A stretch of 64,000 nucleotides of DNA, from contig JAQFVV010006721.1 in assembly GCA_028023455.1 (NCBI GenBank), positions 62,001-126,000 on the forward strand, written 5' to 3'. Position numbers and translations under genes: made by a program. This DNA is from Epiperipatus broadwayi. Lineage: Eukaryota; Onychophora; Udeonychophora; Euonychophora; Peripatidae. Below the pieces are notes generated by a model, which had not been told where the DNA came from, ran no database searches, and saw only the letters and a program-made list of their open reading frames with translations. This document shows, one piece after another, positions 1-11,379 of this stretch. Within the stretch, counting starts at the first letter, position 1; the number at the start of each line of letters is the position of its first letter.

Positions 1-1722
1 ATTATTTTTCCCAAATAATATTTTTGACAATGGGATAATAATAGTTGTTTTTTTAATTTTTATTGACAAGAGGGTCTTTTTTGGTGTGTGTTCAAATAGT
101 AATGTGTTTTTTTAAATAGTATTACTGTTTTTTAAAATTTGATTGACAAAATTCAAGAGAGAACGGGTTTTTTTGATGGATCTTTAAATAATAATTTACG
201 TTACTTTTATAGGTTTACATTTGATTGCTGACAACAATTAGTGGGAGGGGTGTTTTTGTGTACGATTAAATAATAATTTACGTTACTTTTATAGGTTTAC
301 ATTTGATTGCCGACAACAATTATTGGGAGAAGTGTTTTTTTTTTTTTTGTGTGTATGTTTAAATAAAAATTTAAGTTACTTTTATTGGTTTACATTTGAT
401 TGACAACCAATTTGACTTCCTTTCGTTTATAAATTATGGTTTTGGTTCTACAAATAAATATTTTTGACAATGGGACAATAATAGTTGTTGTTTCTTTAAT
501 TTTTATTGACAAGAGGGTGTTTTTTGGTGTATGTTCAAATAGTAATTTGGGTTATGTTTAAATAATAAGTTACGGTCTTACTTTTATTGGTTTACATTTG
601 ATTGACACTAATTATTGGGAGGGGTGTTTTTTTGTGTATGATTGTAGACAACAATTATTGGGAGAAGGGGTGTAACCGTTTAAAGAATAGTTTACGTTAC
701 TTTTAGTGGTGTACATTTGATTGACAATAATTAGTGAGAGGGGTGGGTGTTTTTGGGTGATGATTAAATACTAATTTACGTTACTTTTATTTTACATTTG
801 ATTGCCGACAACAATTATTGGGAGAAAGGGGTTGTTTTTTGTGTATGTTTAAATAAAAATTTAAGTTACTTTTATTTGTTACATTTGATTGACAACCGAT
901 GTGACTTTCCTTTTTTCGTTTATAAATTATGGTTTTGGTTTCCCAAATAATATTTTTGACAATGGGACAATAATAGTTGTTGTTTCTTTCATTTTTATTG
1001 ACAAGAGGGTCTTTTTTGGTGTATGTTCAAATAGTAATTTGGGTTACGTTTAAAAAATAATTTACCTTACTTTTAGTGCTTTACATTTGATTGCCGACAA
1101 CAATTAGTGGGAGGGGTGTTTTTGTGTATGATTAAATAATAATTTACGTTACTTTTATTTTTTACATTTGATTGCCGACAACAATTATTGGGAGAAAGGG
1201 TTTGTTTTTTTTGTTTGTGTGTATGTTTAAATCAAAATTTAAGTTACTTTTATTGGTTACCATTTGATTGACAACCGATTTGACTTTCTTTTTTTCGTTT
1301 ATAAATTATTTTGGTTTCCCAAATAATATTTGGTTTGACAATGGGACAATAATAGTTGTTTCTTTAATTTTTATTGACAAGAGCGGGTCTTTTTTGGTGT
1401 ATGTTCAAATAGTAATTTGGGTTATGTTTAAATAATAATTTACGGTCTTACTTTTATTGGTTTACATTTGATTGCCGACAACAATTAGTGGGAGGGTTTT
1501 TTTTTTCTATATGATTAAAGAATAATTTACGTTACTTTTATTTGACCATTTGATTGCCGACGACAACAATTATTGGGAGAACCGGGGTTTTTTGGGGTAT
1601 GTTTAAATAAAAATTTTAGTTACTTCTTTTATTTTACATTTGATTGCCGATGACAACAATTATTGGGAGAAGGGATGTATGTTTAAATAAAAATTGAAGT
1701 TACTTTTATTTTTTACATTTGA
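1..1722. repeat. Higher-order satellite array, runs off the left edge
   Basis: The whole segment is built from a few AT-rich modules in repeating order. Module A (TTTGACAATGGGACAATAAT...) recurs at about 21, 461, 953 and 1332, so the higher-order period is about 380-490 bp. Between A modules lie two or three copies of a module of about 75-95 bp containing TTTACGTTACTTTTAT, then TTTACATTTGATTG, then GACAACAATTATTGGGAG. Each unit ends with a module containing GACTTTCCTTTTTTCGTTTA. Copies differ by point changes, T-run length and missing modules. No coding potential is seen. The array probably continues left of the window. Confidence 0.85.
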
Positions 1723-1723
1723 T

Positions 1724-2310
1724 GAAGGCCATTTGGAATCCCTCAAACAAGCTGCCCTTTACGAAGTGAACATTTCCGTCGGCAACAACGAGACTTACAA
1801 ATGAAAGTCAAAAGATGTTTTTGGACCTCAAGTCTGCATATATTTATCGCACAATCCAATCTTTTCTTTCAGCAGGATGTTTTTCTGCTGTAGAAATGTT
1901 CCAGCGCCGGCTTCCGTGTCTGGCAATTCCCATCTTTTCAAGTTTTCTGTGTTGGAATTAGCCATCTTCTTGGTCTCGGAAAATTTCTCGCTAAAATGTG
2001 ACTCAAAGCATGCTCATCAAAAAATTTATGCTACCCCACCCTAATAGAGAATTTAGGAGGCTTACAGCTTTATGAGGAACAATCACGACACTGTTAAAAT
2101 TGTTAAAAGGTAACAGTACATCAATTCGTCTTAAAAAAAAAGGCCCCAATGAAAATTTAAATAATTTTGACACGATCAACTTAACACACCCTCGTACGAT
2201 ATTGTTACATAAAATACATAACACAGCATTACGATGTAGTGCGTGACACAAACAACTATGGCATTTTCCTCTGCTTTTAGCATCAGAAAAAGCCACACCA
2301 TTAGCCGCTA
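1724..2310. other. Unassigned segment of higher GC; possible relic coding sequence on the - strand
   Basis: Composition changes abruptly at the end of the satellite: the next 0.6 kb is less AT-rich and of normal complexity. On the - strand an open frame of 97 codons runs from about 2296 to 2003; it is Cys/His-rich near its start (KCHSCLCHALHRNAVLCILC) and leads into a hydrophobic stretch. A second short open frame lies on the - strand at about 2010-1836. Neither has a family I recognise and the supposed start of the first is GTG, so the frame may simply enter from upstream. It could be a fragment of a transposon or of a decayed gene. I assign no function. Confidence 0.3.
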
Positions 2311-2314
2311 AGCT

Positions 2315-2456
2315 GAGTTAACACTCTTTCTATGTTTTATCGTAGAAAGAAGACTTAACTCCGAGTTAACACTCTACCTTTTAGCGTAGAAAAAAGACTT
2401 AACTCCGAGTTAACAATCTTTCTAGGATTTATTTTAGAAAGAATGCTTAAAGGCTT
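2315..2456. repeat. Three tandem hairpin units of 44-48 bp
   Basis: GAGTTAACACTCTTTCTA starts a unit at 2315, and variants of it start units at 2363 and 2407. Each unit ends with TAGAAAGAAGACTTAACTC or a close variant, so each is itself an inverted repeat around a short AT loop. The third unit is the most diverged. Just to the right is a GC-rich motif (GTGCGGCCGCGG, about 2460-2471). Confidence 0.7.
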
Positions 2457-2471
2457 GGGTGCGGCCGCGGA

Positions 2472-4883
2472 AACGGCATATTTCTAGAAATTTAGCTAGA
2501 AATAGCACCATCCCACGGCTGACATGAAGGATCAGATGACAACCAATTTTATTTGCTTATATGATCTAACGGTTATGGATATTTGATAAAAGGCAGCATT
2601 AAGAACTAGCTTGGCACAGTTTGAAGTCTTTTTGAAACAATACTAATATTTTTCTTTTTAATGCTGGATATGCCCCTTTATGCCACTTACTAATTATAAT
2701 CCTGATTCAGCTGACATGAGATATCTTTAATATTCAATCTTTGAACTTTTTCCTTATTTTGCATTCAGACTGAAGAAAACTTTATTAAATTTACAAATTG
2801 TCAGATATGTGTTGCTTAGAAAATCTACCATTATGAGATTAATTTGAGTACTCCTTTGTTTTTTAATAAATAATTCAGAATGAAATTACAATTGTTGTTA
2901 CAAATTAATCTTTTCCACAATATTTATATAAATACCTATAACTTTAAACCATTCTTTGCCTATAATAGGATTAATTTTTCTTTTTATTATATATAATACC
3001 AATTTTTTTTAAATTTTGTCCCTACTTTTAACTGATACCCTTACTTGGACTACCATATTTCCTCTCACATCCTGAGATCTTATGGCTATTTTATTTCATG
3101 GATGGGATCTTAGGATCAGTTGCTTAAAAGAACATTCCACTACTGGCTATGTCTTTATTGATAACCATGAGCCACTATCTATTTCACTGCTAAGTCTTAT
3201 TCCACAAATTTAGTTGTAACATTAATTTCTTTAAACCTATAGTATCCATATTTTAATAATACATTTTATGGAAAATTTGTCTTTTACATGTTTCTGCAAC
3301 TATATGTCTTGCTTTTTCATTCTAGAGTTTTATGCCAAGGTCTGCTTTGGTTCTAAATTTAAAATTTATCTCTCCAATTGCAGGTTTTTGGGCCACATAT
3401 TTCTCCAGACAAATGGTCCTGTCTTTGTTTCTCTGAGTCATATTTTTCAAATTGTAATTTTGTTTAATCATCTTATTTTTATCATCATTTATTTTATTAT
3501 ATTGATATTCTTGAGTTTATTGTAATATTAGTTCATAACTCATTCCCTTTTTAATTATATTATGGAAGTTAACTCCTATTCAATCAAAAGCCTCTGTCTG
3601 AAGATGTACCACATAATAGCCAACCCAGAGGCTTTCCCAAATAAATCTCCTTACATGCAGTCCTTATCTAATTCTCAAATGGCTTTAGTAGACCCTTAAT
3701 TCTAAGTGAGATGATAGCTGTACTAAAATAAACATTTGCTTTTCTGATTTCTTACTTCCTCATCCTGAATATCATCTACAAAAGTTGGCAAACATAAATG
3801 GTTTATCATCATTATCGTCCTCTTTCCTATAAGCACATAGGCATCACTACTCTTTGTTTTTTGTTCTCAACTGCATTAAATAGAAAAAAGTTCTCTATTT
3901 GTGAAAATAAAAACCATTAAGTGATGTTTTTCACATCAAACTTAACAATATACATTTACTGGATTAAAATCATTACAAATAGTTAAGTATACGTACTATC
4001 CAATTTTTCTCTGTTAATGCAACTCAAGTTTTCTCTTCATATTGCACCAATTTTGCTATATCTTTACTCCCAATAATTTTAGTTAGCAGCACATTAAATA
4101 CAGGAGTAAAACTATCTTATACAACATATATAAAATAGAATAAAATAAAAGACAAATAATATAATAGTAAGACTAATAACATAAGCAAATAACTTTAATT
4201 AAGATTATACATGCATTTCAGAATCTGAAAATAACTTGAAATTATATATATATTTAACAACCGTCGAGGAGAGTTAAGGAATTAACCAAAAGTATTTCTG
4301 TGGATTGAAAGACTGTATATAATAGTTAATTACCATTATATTTATTATTTTTATTGTTATTTATTACAATAGTTTTTAATTAACAGACATTTTATTTGTA
4401 TATATAAATATTAAAAGCATAAAACTAAACTAATCAATAAATAATCAAAAAAATTACCCCAAATGCACAACTCAACCAGACTAGCCAACGGTTTCACTGC
4501 TACAAGCATATTTCTCAAGTATAAAGAACTACACAATAACAACATATTTAAACTAAACATTACCCACAATTCCATTTACTTCCCATACACTCTTAATATT
4601 AATTTTGATGAAGCTAAGGTTGTCTTCTTTGACAGAAATAAAATAAAAAGAATTAAAAAATCTTTATTATTAAAAATTTATGATTCTGAAACAATTAACT
4701 TATTTAAAAGTTTTTTTAGTATTAAGGGTGTATGGGAAGTGGGATTGTGGGTAATGTGTTGTGAATTTGAAGTAATTTTGATTATATATACATACGCCCA
4801 TATCCTACATTATATCAGCAATTTAAAATTAATGTGCTTTTGATACTTTTTTACATCTGATCTTGTCTTTGTTTTCTAGGATA
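2472..4883. other. AT-rich intergenic DNA, no recognisable gene
   Basis: Low-GC sequence with T-rich and A-rich runs. The open frames present (for example 3268-3525 and 4463-4843) are rich in Phe, Ile, Leu, Asn and Lys, as expected from AT-rich noise, and show no domain, signal or conserved motif that I recognise. Confidence 0.6.
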
Positions 4884-5533
4884 TGATATATACAAGGGAC
4901 AGATTAATCTAAGCCAGCTGTACACACATTAATAACAATTAAAAAAAAAATGCACAAATCAAGCTTAAATTTAACAAAGTGTTTATTTACACTGAATTTA
5001 ATGTATAAGAAATTAGAAAATATTAATAATTTCAACTAATGGTTGGCTGATTGTTCTAACTTAAATTAATTAGTAGATACAAAAAGGAAATCTTGCATTC
5101 CCCAACTATGGTATTAACTTGTACACTTCTCTGCAGCAATCTATATACACAAGTAGTGAACTATTATTCTTGTTAAGTACTTAACTGCACTTATACTAAG
5201 AACTTATAACTCTTCATTTTTAACACTGCATTCTAACGCATCGACTGAATGCTATTTGGTGCAATTGCAATGGATGCACCACTATTCACACATATACATA
5301 TGGTTTGGCAGTTTTGCATTTCTAATTTGCATAATTAATTCTCACATTCCCTTGTTTGAAAATTAGCATATTTGGTATAATTTTGATATTAACACAATCT
5401 TTGTTATTATGCATAACTAATTTTTCTAGAATGCTTTCAATGTCTTCTATTTCTAATTACATACACACACACTCATGAAATTTTATTTACTGTTATATAT
5501 TAATGATATAAATTTTTTGATCAGAACATAACA
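4884..5533 (-). repeat. Gypsy 3' LTR (element reads leftwards)
   Basis: Aligns along its whole length with 9247-9867. Shared blocks include CTAAGCCAGCTGT near one end, CATATGGTTTGGCAGTTTT in the middle and TTTTTCTAGAATGCTTTCAA near the other. Boundaries were set where similarity stops and where TG...CA termini can be read (TGATATA...CATAACA); they may be off by a few bases. Confidence 0.8.
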
Positions 5534-5552
5534 TTTCTTCATTTCCCTTTAG
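5534..5552 (-). promoter_or_regulatory. Candidate polypurine tract of the gypsy element
   Basis: On the - strand this reads as a nearly pure A/G run (AAAGGGAAATGAAGAAA) and directly abuts the downstream LTR. Its position and composition fit the plus-strand priming site of an LTR retrotransposon. Confidence 0.6.
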
Positions 5553-6299
5553 AAACAAGATAAAGTTCAATAACAAACAACCTTTCAGCTTCTCAGGCCT
5601 TCATTGGTCTCTCGCTCTTGTCAATAGAATACTGGCTTTTCTTCTACAATCTATTGTCCCTAATTTACTTCTGTAGATATCTCCATTATTTTTTATAGGA
5701 TCATCAAGAACAGTAGTAGATGAATTTACTGTTTCTTTTATTGGTTCTAATGACTCACAAACACAATTCCTTTACCTCTGTGCCAACTTCCACTTCAATT
5801 AGACATAATTGCTTAGATAATAATTTGGTTAAAATTCCAGGTAGCCACTTTTTGTAACATATCTCATAACCACAGTTTCTCCAGTTTTAAATTTATCATT
5901 TTCACATTTTGTCTTTCTTCTAATATTGTTCAGAATCAATATACAGGTTTGTGTCCTGAAATGATCTTTCATCAATAGTTCTGCAAGAGCTTTTCTGGTC
6001 ACTTAGCTTGGTGTGAAATACTGATAGAACACTGCTGTTATTAATGCTTCTAAAATATTAGCATATTCCATTTTATTAAGTGTATGCTTCAGTTGTTGAA
6101 CAGCCTTTTCCACTAATTTGTTGGAGTCAGAATAGTAAGAAGTGTTATTAAATTTATTAAATGCTGTACCCCTTTGTTAACTAGAAATCCTTTAATTGCA
6201 GTGATTCAGTAATTATTGCTTCTGGATATCAATGTGTCAAGAAGAGTTCATTCAATACTTTTATTACATTTTCTGCATTTATGTTTTTAACCATCCAGT

Positions 6300-6520
6300 T
6301 TTCCATCCATTTTAAGAATCAATTATGACTAAAAAATACATCTGTGGAATGGCGCAGATTAATCCTTTGCCATGGTATAGAATAGATTCAGGCCATAGTT
6401 CTAACTCCTTCATGGGTAATCTCACCATTGATTGACAAGCTGTATATATTTTAACAGGTTTCTCAATGTCGCTATTCATTTTTGGCAACCAAACCAAAGA
6501 GTGAGCTAATTTCTTCATAA
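6300..6520 (-). pseudogene. Gypsy integrase fragment (zinc-binding region and start of core)
   Basis: The - strand frame reads a Trp-rich integrase N-terminal region: a stretch like LAHSLVWLPKMNSDIEK, then TACQ (second half of the HHCC zinc-binding motif), then the segment that leads to the catalytic core with the VIID-like first acidic residue. About 70 codons are open. The rest of the core is broken by stops further left (about 5600-6300), where only scattered similarity would be expected. It belongs to the element at 4884-9867. Confidence 0.7.
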
Positions 6521-7341
6521 GTACTATTCTGGTGGGTCCCTTGTATAGTAGTTATAACAGATATTTCCTTCCCTGAGATGGAATTAACACTCAGTCAGAC
6601 ATGGTACACATACATAGCATGTACATTCCAAATTTGCTGAACAACATAGTTCAGTCAAATTCTAAGTCAACCTTGCTTTATCCATTTCTTAATTAACTGA
6701 TATCCAGCATTGCCTTCATCCATTTGACCACCACTTTACTGTTTAATATTTCAGATTTCATAGCATCAACATAAGTGATTTCAGTAATACATAGCTCATG
6801 AGTGCATTTATCTGATGATCAATAAAGAGCATCTGCATGCATAATTTTCTTTTATGGATTGTATAATAATTCAAAATCATAGATAGCTAAGATGTTAATC
6901 CAACATAACATAAGTTGACTAGCATGGGTCAGTCCTTTTTAGTCTTTCCAAGTATCCCTACTAGAAGTCTATGACCCATAAAGATTTTAAATGAACATCC
7001 ATAAAAGTAACACAATTCCTAATGCCTTTTTATCTAGTTGGCTATAATTTTTCTCAGTAGCAAATAGTGTTCTGAATATAAGTGTATGTTTCCATATACC
7101 TTGTGAAAAATTACAACATCAACTTCAAATTCTGAAGTGTCTGTAGTAATAACAACCTCTTTGTCTTCATGATAGCACAATAAAATCTGTTTAGATATAA
7201 GCAAGAGTTTAATGTTTTTGAATATAATGTCCTTCTGAATTCCCCACTTTGTCCTTGGTTTAATAATTTCTAAAGTGAAGTAACTGTAGAAGATTTGACT
7301 TTTAAGAAACTTTCAAAAAAAATTAATAGTCACAAAAAGAC

Positions 7342-8033
7342 TTACAAGTCTCTAAAATTTCTTGGCTTCAAATCATTGTTTACAGCTGTAACATTTTCTA
7401 GGATGGGATATTTGCCCTTATCCATAATGATATATCCAAAAAATTTAATTTCTTTAGCAACCCGTATGCTGTTTGAGACATTGAATCTAGGTTCAAATCT
7501 ATTAAACTTTTCATACATGACATTCAAACATTTTCTTAGCTCATTTTCAGGTTTTATGACTATCGAAATGTCACCTAAATGTGGTATAACCCCATCTGTT
7601 CTTCTTAATAACACTATGGTTAATCCATAATGCAAATCATAATGCAACTTCTTAAACTTAAAAAGACCTATGTGTGTGTTTATCGTAAGTAACTCAGCTG
7701 TTCTAGCACTAACCAGTATTTAATGAAATGCAGGTTGCAGACTCATTTTGGCAAAATTGAAGCCTTCTGTAGTAAAAGCTAATACCTCTTTAACACTTGA
7801 TACTCGATAAGGTTTTTTATTTGTTATTTACCATTATGTGAGTCTCCACATAATTGTATGTTATTATCATATTTTAGAATAATAATTATGGGTGATGTCC
7901 AGGTGGATTCTTCCATTGGTAAAATTATGCCTTTATTGACTAGATCATTCAGCACTTCAATTTTAGGCTTCAGAGCAAATGGAACTTTTCTTGGTCTACA
8001 TACAATGGCTAGCTCCACTGGTTGTGTCTTCAA
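7342..8033 (-). pseudogene. Gypsy reverse transcriptase fragments
   Basis: Two - strand pieces in different frames cover the RT fingers and palm. The first (8033-7824) has the typical start of Ty3/gypsy RT: a PRKVPFALKPKIE segment, then a LVNKGII...W.SPI motif and a degraded CGD motif. The second (7647-7342) covers the palm: the catalytic YLDD-type box appears as PHLGDI, so one catalytic Asp is already replaced by Gly, and it is followed by the FFGYII segment that precedes the RNase H linker. The region between them is frameshifted. Inactive relic. Confidence 0.8.
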
Positions 8034-8303
8034 TTCTGCTGAGTTGGAGTTAAGAAACAGGGAATTTATTTTGTACTTGTTTTTAGTTGTACTCCCTTGA
8101 TAATTTTAATCCTTATTCCAAAAGAATTAAACCAGTTACTGCCCAATAAAGGTCTCAAAAAGTGTTAAATTTTTTGTTCATCTATTTACTTTCATTGGCA
8201 CTATAACTATTCCTTTAATGTCAATGCAATTACCATTCACATCTGTAGCAACCAAGTTCGTCTTATTGATTGGTATATTTTTCCATTTTGTTTTAACAGC
8301 AAT

Positions 8304-8580
8304 TCAATCCTTTTGAGTAATGAAAGATGTAGCTGTATCATTATCAATTTCCATCCTGACAATTTGGTTACCAATTTTCACTTGGAATAAATTACATGTA
8401 CCCTTGCGTTCTATTATTTTGGTATCATTCACTAAACATCTGTCAGTTTCTCTTGCTGATAAAACTATTTTAGATTTTTTCTGTATGTTTTTATAAACTT
8501 TAGATAACACCTTTTCAATTCACAATTATGACATGTGGCCTTCAGTGCCACAACAATATAAATATTCTTCATAGTATTCC
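8304..8580 (-). pseudogene. Gypsy aspartic protease and degenerate gag zinc knuckle
   Basis: The 68-codon - strand frame at 8510-8304 has a retropepsin-like segment, KIGNQIVRMEIDNDTATSFI, where active enzymes have D-T/S-G; here it reads DNDTA, so the active site is damaged. Just upstream on the same strand, at about 8580-8520, a CCGTEGHMS segment resembles the CCHC zinc knuckle that ends gag in many gypsy elements. Consistent with a gag-pro-pol order. Confidence 0.65.
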
Positions 8581-9246
8581 TATTACTTGCGAGCTTGCAT
8601 CTTATTTATTGATGTACTTAGTATGATAACATCTGCCATATTTATAACATCTGCCATATTTTAAAATTCTGACATTCTTTCCAGAACAGTCTTGTACACT
8701 ATTCCTCTTTTTATAGCCATGGCATAAATAAATGCAGATTCAATATTTCTCTGGGCTTGTCATCATGCATACTCCGTAGCAATTGGTTTAATAATATATC
8801 TTCAAGCTTATTTTTAATTTGCATTCCTTTATTAACTCATGAAGTCCTATATCATACTCCCAAAGGTTTTCTCTTAGAGACTGGTTTGTTTCAGAAATGA
8901 AGATGAGCTATGTGTTTTAATATCTTTGATTTAAACTGTACATTAAACTTTTGTAGCAACTCTGTGTAAGGTGTATCTTTGGGTGCTTTTGGCTCACGGA
9001 GATGATTTGCTACTTGGAGCATGTCCTTTCCTGACATACCTTTCAATATTTGCTACATATATTTGCCATTCAGCTGCATTATTTACATGAAATAATGTTA
9101 TTGTATTATCTGCATTCATTATTTCTTAGTAGTTTATAAAGATATATCAGTCTTGACTAAAAATTCATAGGACAATTTCACAATTGTAATCCTAATTCAT
9201 TTTATTTCTTTGCATAGATTTGTTATATCTTGACTGCACCATCTCA

Positions 9247-9867
9247 TGTATACAGGACCAGATTTTCCTAAGCCAGCTGTATACACATTAATAACAACTA
9301 AGAAAGAATACACAAATACCAAGTTTAAATTTAACAAGATAATTTATTTACTATGAATTTGATAACATCAACTAGCGGCTTGATGGTTATTCTAACTTTA
9401 TTTAACTAGCAGTTACAAATAGAAAATCTTCTTGCATTCTCCTATTATGATACTAGTTTTATATATTTCTGTTTATGTATATTTCATAATAATGAACTAT
9501 TATGCTACATGTGTTTAACTGCACTTACATTCAGAAGTGCTAACTTCATTTTTAACTGCATTCAAATGCACCATCGACTGTATTTTACTTTGTGCATTTC
9601 CTATGTATGCTCCATTATTCACACATACATATGGTTTGGCAGTTTTATTTTGCTTTTCTAATTTGCATAATTGATTCTTATATTTCTTTCTTTCAAATTA
9701 ACATATTTTGTATAATTTTCTTATTAGCATAATCTTTATTATTATTATTAGTCATAACTTATTTTTCTAGAATGCTTTCAATGTCTAATTTCTGATTCAT
9801 TATACCCACACATACAAGAAACTATTTAATACATTAGCTTTCCAAGTTTTTCAATCAGATCATAACA
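9247..9867 (-). repeat. Gypsy 5' LTR (element reads leftwards)
   Basis: Partner of 4884-5533; it starts TGTATACAGG and ends CATAACA on the + strand. On the - strand, internal sequence begins about 5 bases after the LTR with TGGTGCAGTCAAGATATA, a possible primer-binding site because it starts with TGG. The matching tRNA was not identified. Confidence 0.78.
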
Positions 9868-10879
9868 GAGTACAAACTGAATAGTGGAACAATTTAAAAG
9901 TGCTATGATCTGATTAAAGAATTAATTTCAACTTTAATAACAATTTAACTGGCTTTGAAAGTTAGTTACCAAATATAATTTATTGAGAATAACCAAATTC
10001 AATTATATCATTTGAACAGATTTAATTAAAATTTTTACTTTTACTGGAATTTTAAGTAATTTATGATCAACAGTAAACATTTTTATTTTAATTTCTAATT
10101 TGTTAAGCCACACGTGAGGAATTTTATTAATTACAAAGGTATTGCTTGGTTTTCTCTTAGTTCTTAAATACATTAATAATAATAATCGAATGTTATTATT
10201 AATTGCACCGGAAGTGACAGAATTGGGCGCGATCTACGGATCTTAAGCATCGGAGTTTGCCACTTTATTCAATCATACGGGACCTTAAATATATTTCAAA
10301 TACTGATTGGAATATGAATATTAACTAATTTTAAGGAAGAAGAAAAATCATAAAAAGTTGGTGGAAAGACAATTGACTTAGCTAGATGAGTAGTACTTAT
10401 TTTTGCAATATTCTTCAGCATTTAACATTATTTGTCTTGAATTAGCTATTTAAAGCTATTATTTTATTTCATTACTTGGTCATAAATCCTTTTGCCTAGA
10501 TGTCTCAAACTTGCCCTTGGATAAAAATATATAGACATATGTATTTTTATATATATATAAAAATAGATTAGTGATACATTATAAGAAATGCATAATACAG
10601 GAAAAAACAATAACCAAATTTATGTAACAACCTCATTTGCATATAAAGTAACGGAAATTTTTTTTTCACAAATTACTCATTTTTTATAACAGCGAAATAG
10701 ACATCTAACATATTTATTACAGATTTCTGAATTCAATCATTTTAAAAATTTACCTTTAAAAAATAGAATTATAAAATTACAGTATATTAATTATAATTTT
10801 TGAAATTAACTTTCAAATAAAATTGTTACTTTATAATATACGAAAATAGTTTTTGAAAATGATACCAAGATAACACTAA
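9868..10879. other. AT-rich intergenic DNA upstream of ZFAND4
   Basis: Mostly low-complexity AT sequence. A short CpG-containing patch (TTGGGCGCGATCTACGGATC, 10222-10241) stands out. No open frame of note. Confidence 0.5.
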
Positions 10880-11266
10880 TATTCACATGAAGAACTGTTG
10901 TTGACGACTACATCCGGGTTATTGGCGGGATAATGGATTCTCGCCATCATAATTGGGCAACGGCAAAGTGGTCTTTTGCTAATATAGAATTTTTCTTATT
11001 CTTTCATGGTGGTTTATAAACTTATCTTTCTTATGTTGGAATCAAGCGGAGCTTCATATTTATTATTTTAATCTTCAGCTTTATTAATTAAGCAGAAGAA
11101 TTATCAAATGTACGGAAGCCGCCCTTTTGAATGTTTTGTCGTGTTTCTTCAATGCTAAAGCCATACAATCAAGGTTACGCTTGATAGTTACTATAAGCTG
11201 ACTGTTTGAGGTAATGCTTCGGCTCTTCACAGTTCGCTAATTTTTTTTTTTAAATATCCATTTCAG
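10880..11266 (+). promoter_or_regulatory. ZFAND4: Probable promoter / 5' UTR region of ZFAND4
   Basis: The last 400 bp before the start codon are less AT-rich than the surroundings and contain a cluster of CpGs, with CATCCGGGTTATTGGCGGGA at 10911-10930 and CTCGCC and CAACGGC within the next 40 bp. No TATA box in a convincing place was found, which fits a broadly expressed CpG-type promoter. A long T-run followed by a CCATTTCAG acceptor ends at 11266, eight bases before the ATG. The first coding exon is therefore probably preceded by a non-coding exon and an intron inside this interval. The promoter call is inference from position and composition. Confidence 0.45.
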
Positions 11267-11273
11267 TTTAGAA

Positions 11274-11379
11274 ATGATGGAAGTGTATATAGAAACATTA
11301 ACAGGAACAGCATTTGAACTCCGCGTATCTCCATTCGAGACAGTGATGTCTGTTAAAGCAAAAATTCAACGATTAGAAG
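11274..11379 (+). CDS. ZFAND4: ZFAND4 first coding exon
   Basis: Codes residues 1-35 plus one base: a ubiquitin-like beta-hairpin and the start of the helix ([20 protein letters not shown]). The donor is GTTAGT at 11380, phase 1. A reading start at ATG 11274 or 11277 is equally possible. Confidence 0.88.

Larger units (their letters stand above)
4884..9867 (-). mobile_element. Decayed Ty3/gypsy LTR retrotransposon with both LTRs
   Basis: Two related direct repeats (4884-5533 and 9247-9867) flank an internal region whose - strand carries, in the order expected from 5' to 3', a degenerate gag zinc knuckle, an aspartic protease, a reverse transcriptase and the N-terminal part of an integrase. 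Protease-RT-integrase order is the Ty3/gypsy arrangement. A purine-rich tract on the - strand (5534-5552) sits directly against the downstream LTR, where the plus-strand primer belongs. Frames are broken many times and the LTRs have diverged by many substitutions and indels, so the copy is old and inactive. No clear target-site duplication is seen. The element lies upstream of ZFAND4. Confidence 0.85.

Noticed and set aside
4463-4843. 126-codon + strand open frame starting MHNSTRLANG
   Set aside because: Composition is that of AT-rich noise (Asn, Ile, Lys, Phe), with no motif, context or codon preference to support a gene.
7295-7630. 111-codon + strand open frame
   Set aside because: It is the complement of the gypsy RT palm fragment on the - strand, which has clear family motifs.
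4870-9880. Target-site duplication around the gypsy element
   Set aside because: The bases flanking the two LTRs do not match; either the boundaries are off by a few bases or the duplication has decayed.
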